NCBI GenBank assembly: GCA_023398855.1
Contig: JAEWRS010000347.1
Location: forward strand, 1 to 18,782
Length of the DNA stretch: 18,782 nucleotides
From: Bacillota bacterium
Lineage (GTDB): Bacteria; Bacillota; Clostridia; Lachnospirales; Lachnospiraceae
Direction of reading: 5' to 3'
A model generated the notes under the pieces. The model was given only the letters and a program-made list of their open reading frames with translations, did no database searches and was not told the origin of the DNA. Made by a program: the position numbers and the translations under genes. Positions 17,905-18,782 of this stretch are shown here, piece by piece (within the stretch, counting starts at the first letter, position 1; each line of letters begins with the position of its first letter).

Positions 17905-18782
17905 TACTCATCCTCCTCCCCGGCTCCGCCAGATTCCTTTTCTTCTATTTCCTCTATTTCCTCTATTTCCTCTATTTCCGTTTCTCCAGTCAGTACCAGG
18001 AATACATCCTCCAGAGATGCTTTTGTGGCTTGCATGGAAAGAATAGGAATCCTCTGGTCTGCAAATGCAAAGAAAATTGTCTCCCGAATATCCTCACTAA
18101 CCTCTTCCTCATTGGTACTGACATGCAAAGATGCCCTGTAAATCCCATCTTCCCCAGTCTCTTTTAATGTTATATCGTCAGCCAGGGGAATCGATTCTAA
18201 GGTCTTGTAAATCTGTTCTGCCTCTCCCTTCACCAAAAGCTCAATTCCATCTGTTCCAGCCATCTGCCGTTCCAGATTTTCCGGTGTGTCACTGGCAATC
18301 AGCCTTCCCTTGTCAATGATCATGATGTGGTCGCACACCGCACTGACCTCAGAAAGGATGTGGGAGCTTAAAATAACCGTGTGTTCTTGTCCTAGCCTGC
18401 GAATGGTATCCCTGATCTCAATGATCTGTTTGGGGTCCAGTCCAACAGTTGGTTCATCCAGAATGATGACAGGCGGAAAACCAATAACAGCCTGGGCCAG
18501 GCCCACGCGCTGTTTATAGCCCTTTGACAGATTGCGGATCAAACGGCTCTTCACATCCTCAAGCCTGGCAAGCTCTATCACCTCATGTACGGCTTCCTCT
18601 CTTTCCTTTTTGGGAATTTTCTTCAATTCAGCCGCAAACAACAGCTGCTCCATTACAGTCATATCCACATAAAGTGGGGGAAGCTCAGGTAAATAGCCGA
18701 TACACTTCTTTGCTTCCTCTCCATCCTCCAGTATGTTATGGCCATTAATCAGTACATCACCCTCTGTTGCCCCTATGTACCC
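17904..18782 (-). CDS. ABC transporter ATP-binding protein (GldA-like), N-terminus outside the window
   Basis: The frame is open to the right edge, so only the last 292 residues are present. Walker A lies beyond the window. The segment starts GYIGATEGDVLINGHNI, followed by the Q-loop region (YLPELPPLY), the signature LSKGYKQRVGLAQAVIG, Walker B VIILDEPTVGLDP and the H-loop ILSSHILSEV. After the ATPase domain comes an extension (about 100 residues) common to ABC-2 exporters of this group. The C-terminus ends in a very acidic tail, EIEEIEEIEEIEEKE then GGAGEEDE, encoded by a 9-base tandem repeat. It drives the ABC-2 permease encoded next, with overlapping stop and start. The apparent GTG start at 18668 is internal and not the real start. 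Confidence 0.95.
   Translation of the reverse strand, partial: GYIGATEGDVLINGHNILEDGEEAKKCIGYLPELPPLYVDMTVMEQLLFAAELKKIPKKEREEAVHEVIELARLEDVKSRLIRNLSKGYKQRVGLAQAVIGFPPVIILDEPTVGLDPKQIIEIRDTIRRLGQEHTVILSSHILSEVSAVCDHIMIIDKGRLIASDTPENLERQMAGTDGIELLVKGEAEQIYKTLESIPLADDITLKETGEDGIYRASLHVSTNEEEVSEDIRETIFFAFADQRIPILSMQATKASLEDVFLVLTGETEIEEIEEIEEIEEKESGGAGEEDE
17945..17979. repeat. Nine-base tandem repeat, about four copies, within the ABC ATPase gene
   Basis: The plus-strand unit CTATTTCCT is repeated without change almost four times; the last copy lacks one base. On the coding strand it gives repeats of Glu-Ile-Glu near the C-terminus. Because the unit is a multiple of three, gain or loss of copies would lengthen or shorten the acidic tail without breaking the frame. 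It lies about 25 codons before the stop. Confidence 0.9.

Noticed and set aside
18478..18540. Signature LSKGY instead of LSGGQ as a possibly defective ABC ATPase
   Set aside because: LSKGY is usual in this ABC-2 exporter subgroup, and Walker B and the H-loop are intact.

Overview
The window looks like chromosomal DNA from a low-to-mid GC anaerobic Firmicute, most likely a clostridial Lachnospiraceae-type bacterium. This rests on strong AGGAGG ribosome sites, a surface protein with S-layer-homology (SLH) domains, a LicT/BglG-controlled beta-glucoside operon, and the style of the surface-protein domains. The species is inference. Almost every confident gene is on the minus strand.

Region 1 (1-7476) appears to be a surface-protein locus. 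From right to left it has a promoter (7448-7476), a MalT-like LuxR-family (LAL) regulator of 831 aa, a terminator, a small DUF2442-type protein, and a secreted mosaic SLH protein of more than 1490 aa that runs off the left edge. The large protein is open through the whole of 1-4478. The DUF2442 stop codon lies inside the Shine-Dalgarno of the SLH gene, so the two are almost certainly co-translated.

Region 2 (7477-9081) is a gene-poor, AT-rich strip. It has one convincing small plus-strand gene (8418-8813, a PH-like hypothetical), one uncertain ORF (7557-7967), and stretches that read as decayed coding sequence on both strands.

Region 3 (9037-14325) is a complete beta-glucoside operon: promoter, RAT/terminator 1, licT/bglG, RAT/terminator 2, PTS EIIBCA, GH1 6-phospho-beta-glucosidase, an SDR oxidoreductase overlapping the glucosidase end, and a terminator. 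All four PRD histidines, the EIIB cysteine, the EIIA histidines and both GH1 glutamates are visible. The expected circuit is uptake and phosphorylation of a beta-glucoside, hydrolysis in the cytoplasm, and antitermination by LicT when substrate is present. The SDR may act on the released aglycone (inference). Membrane-protein remnants lie on both sides.

Region 4 (14593-18782) is an ABC transporter operon resembling the Gld type: ATPase (N-terminus outside the window), ABC-2 permease, GldG-like auxiliary protein and DUF4340 protein, tightly packed and ending in a long hairpin. The substrate is unknown. No rRNA, tRNA, CRISPR array, intact insertion sequence or replication origin was seen.
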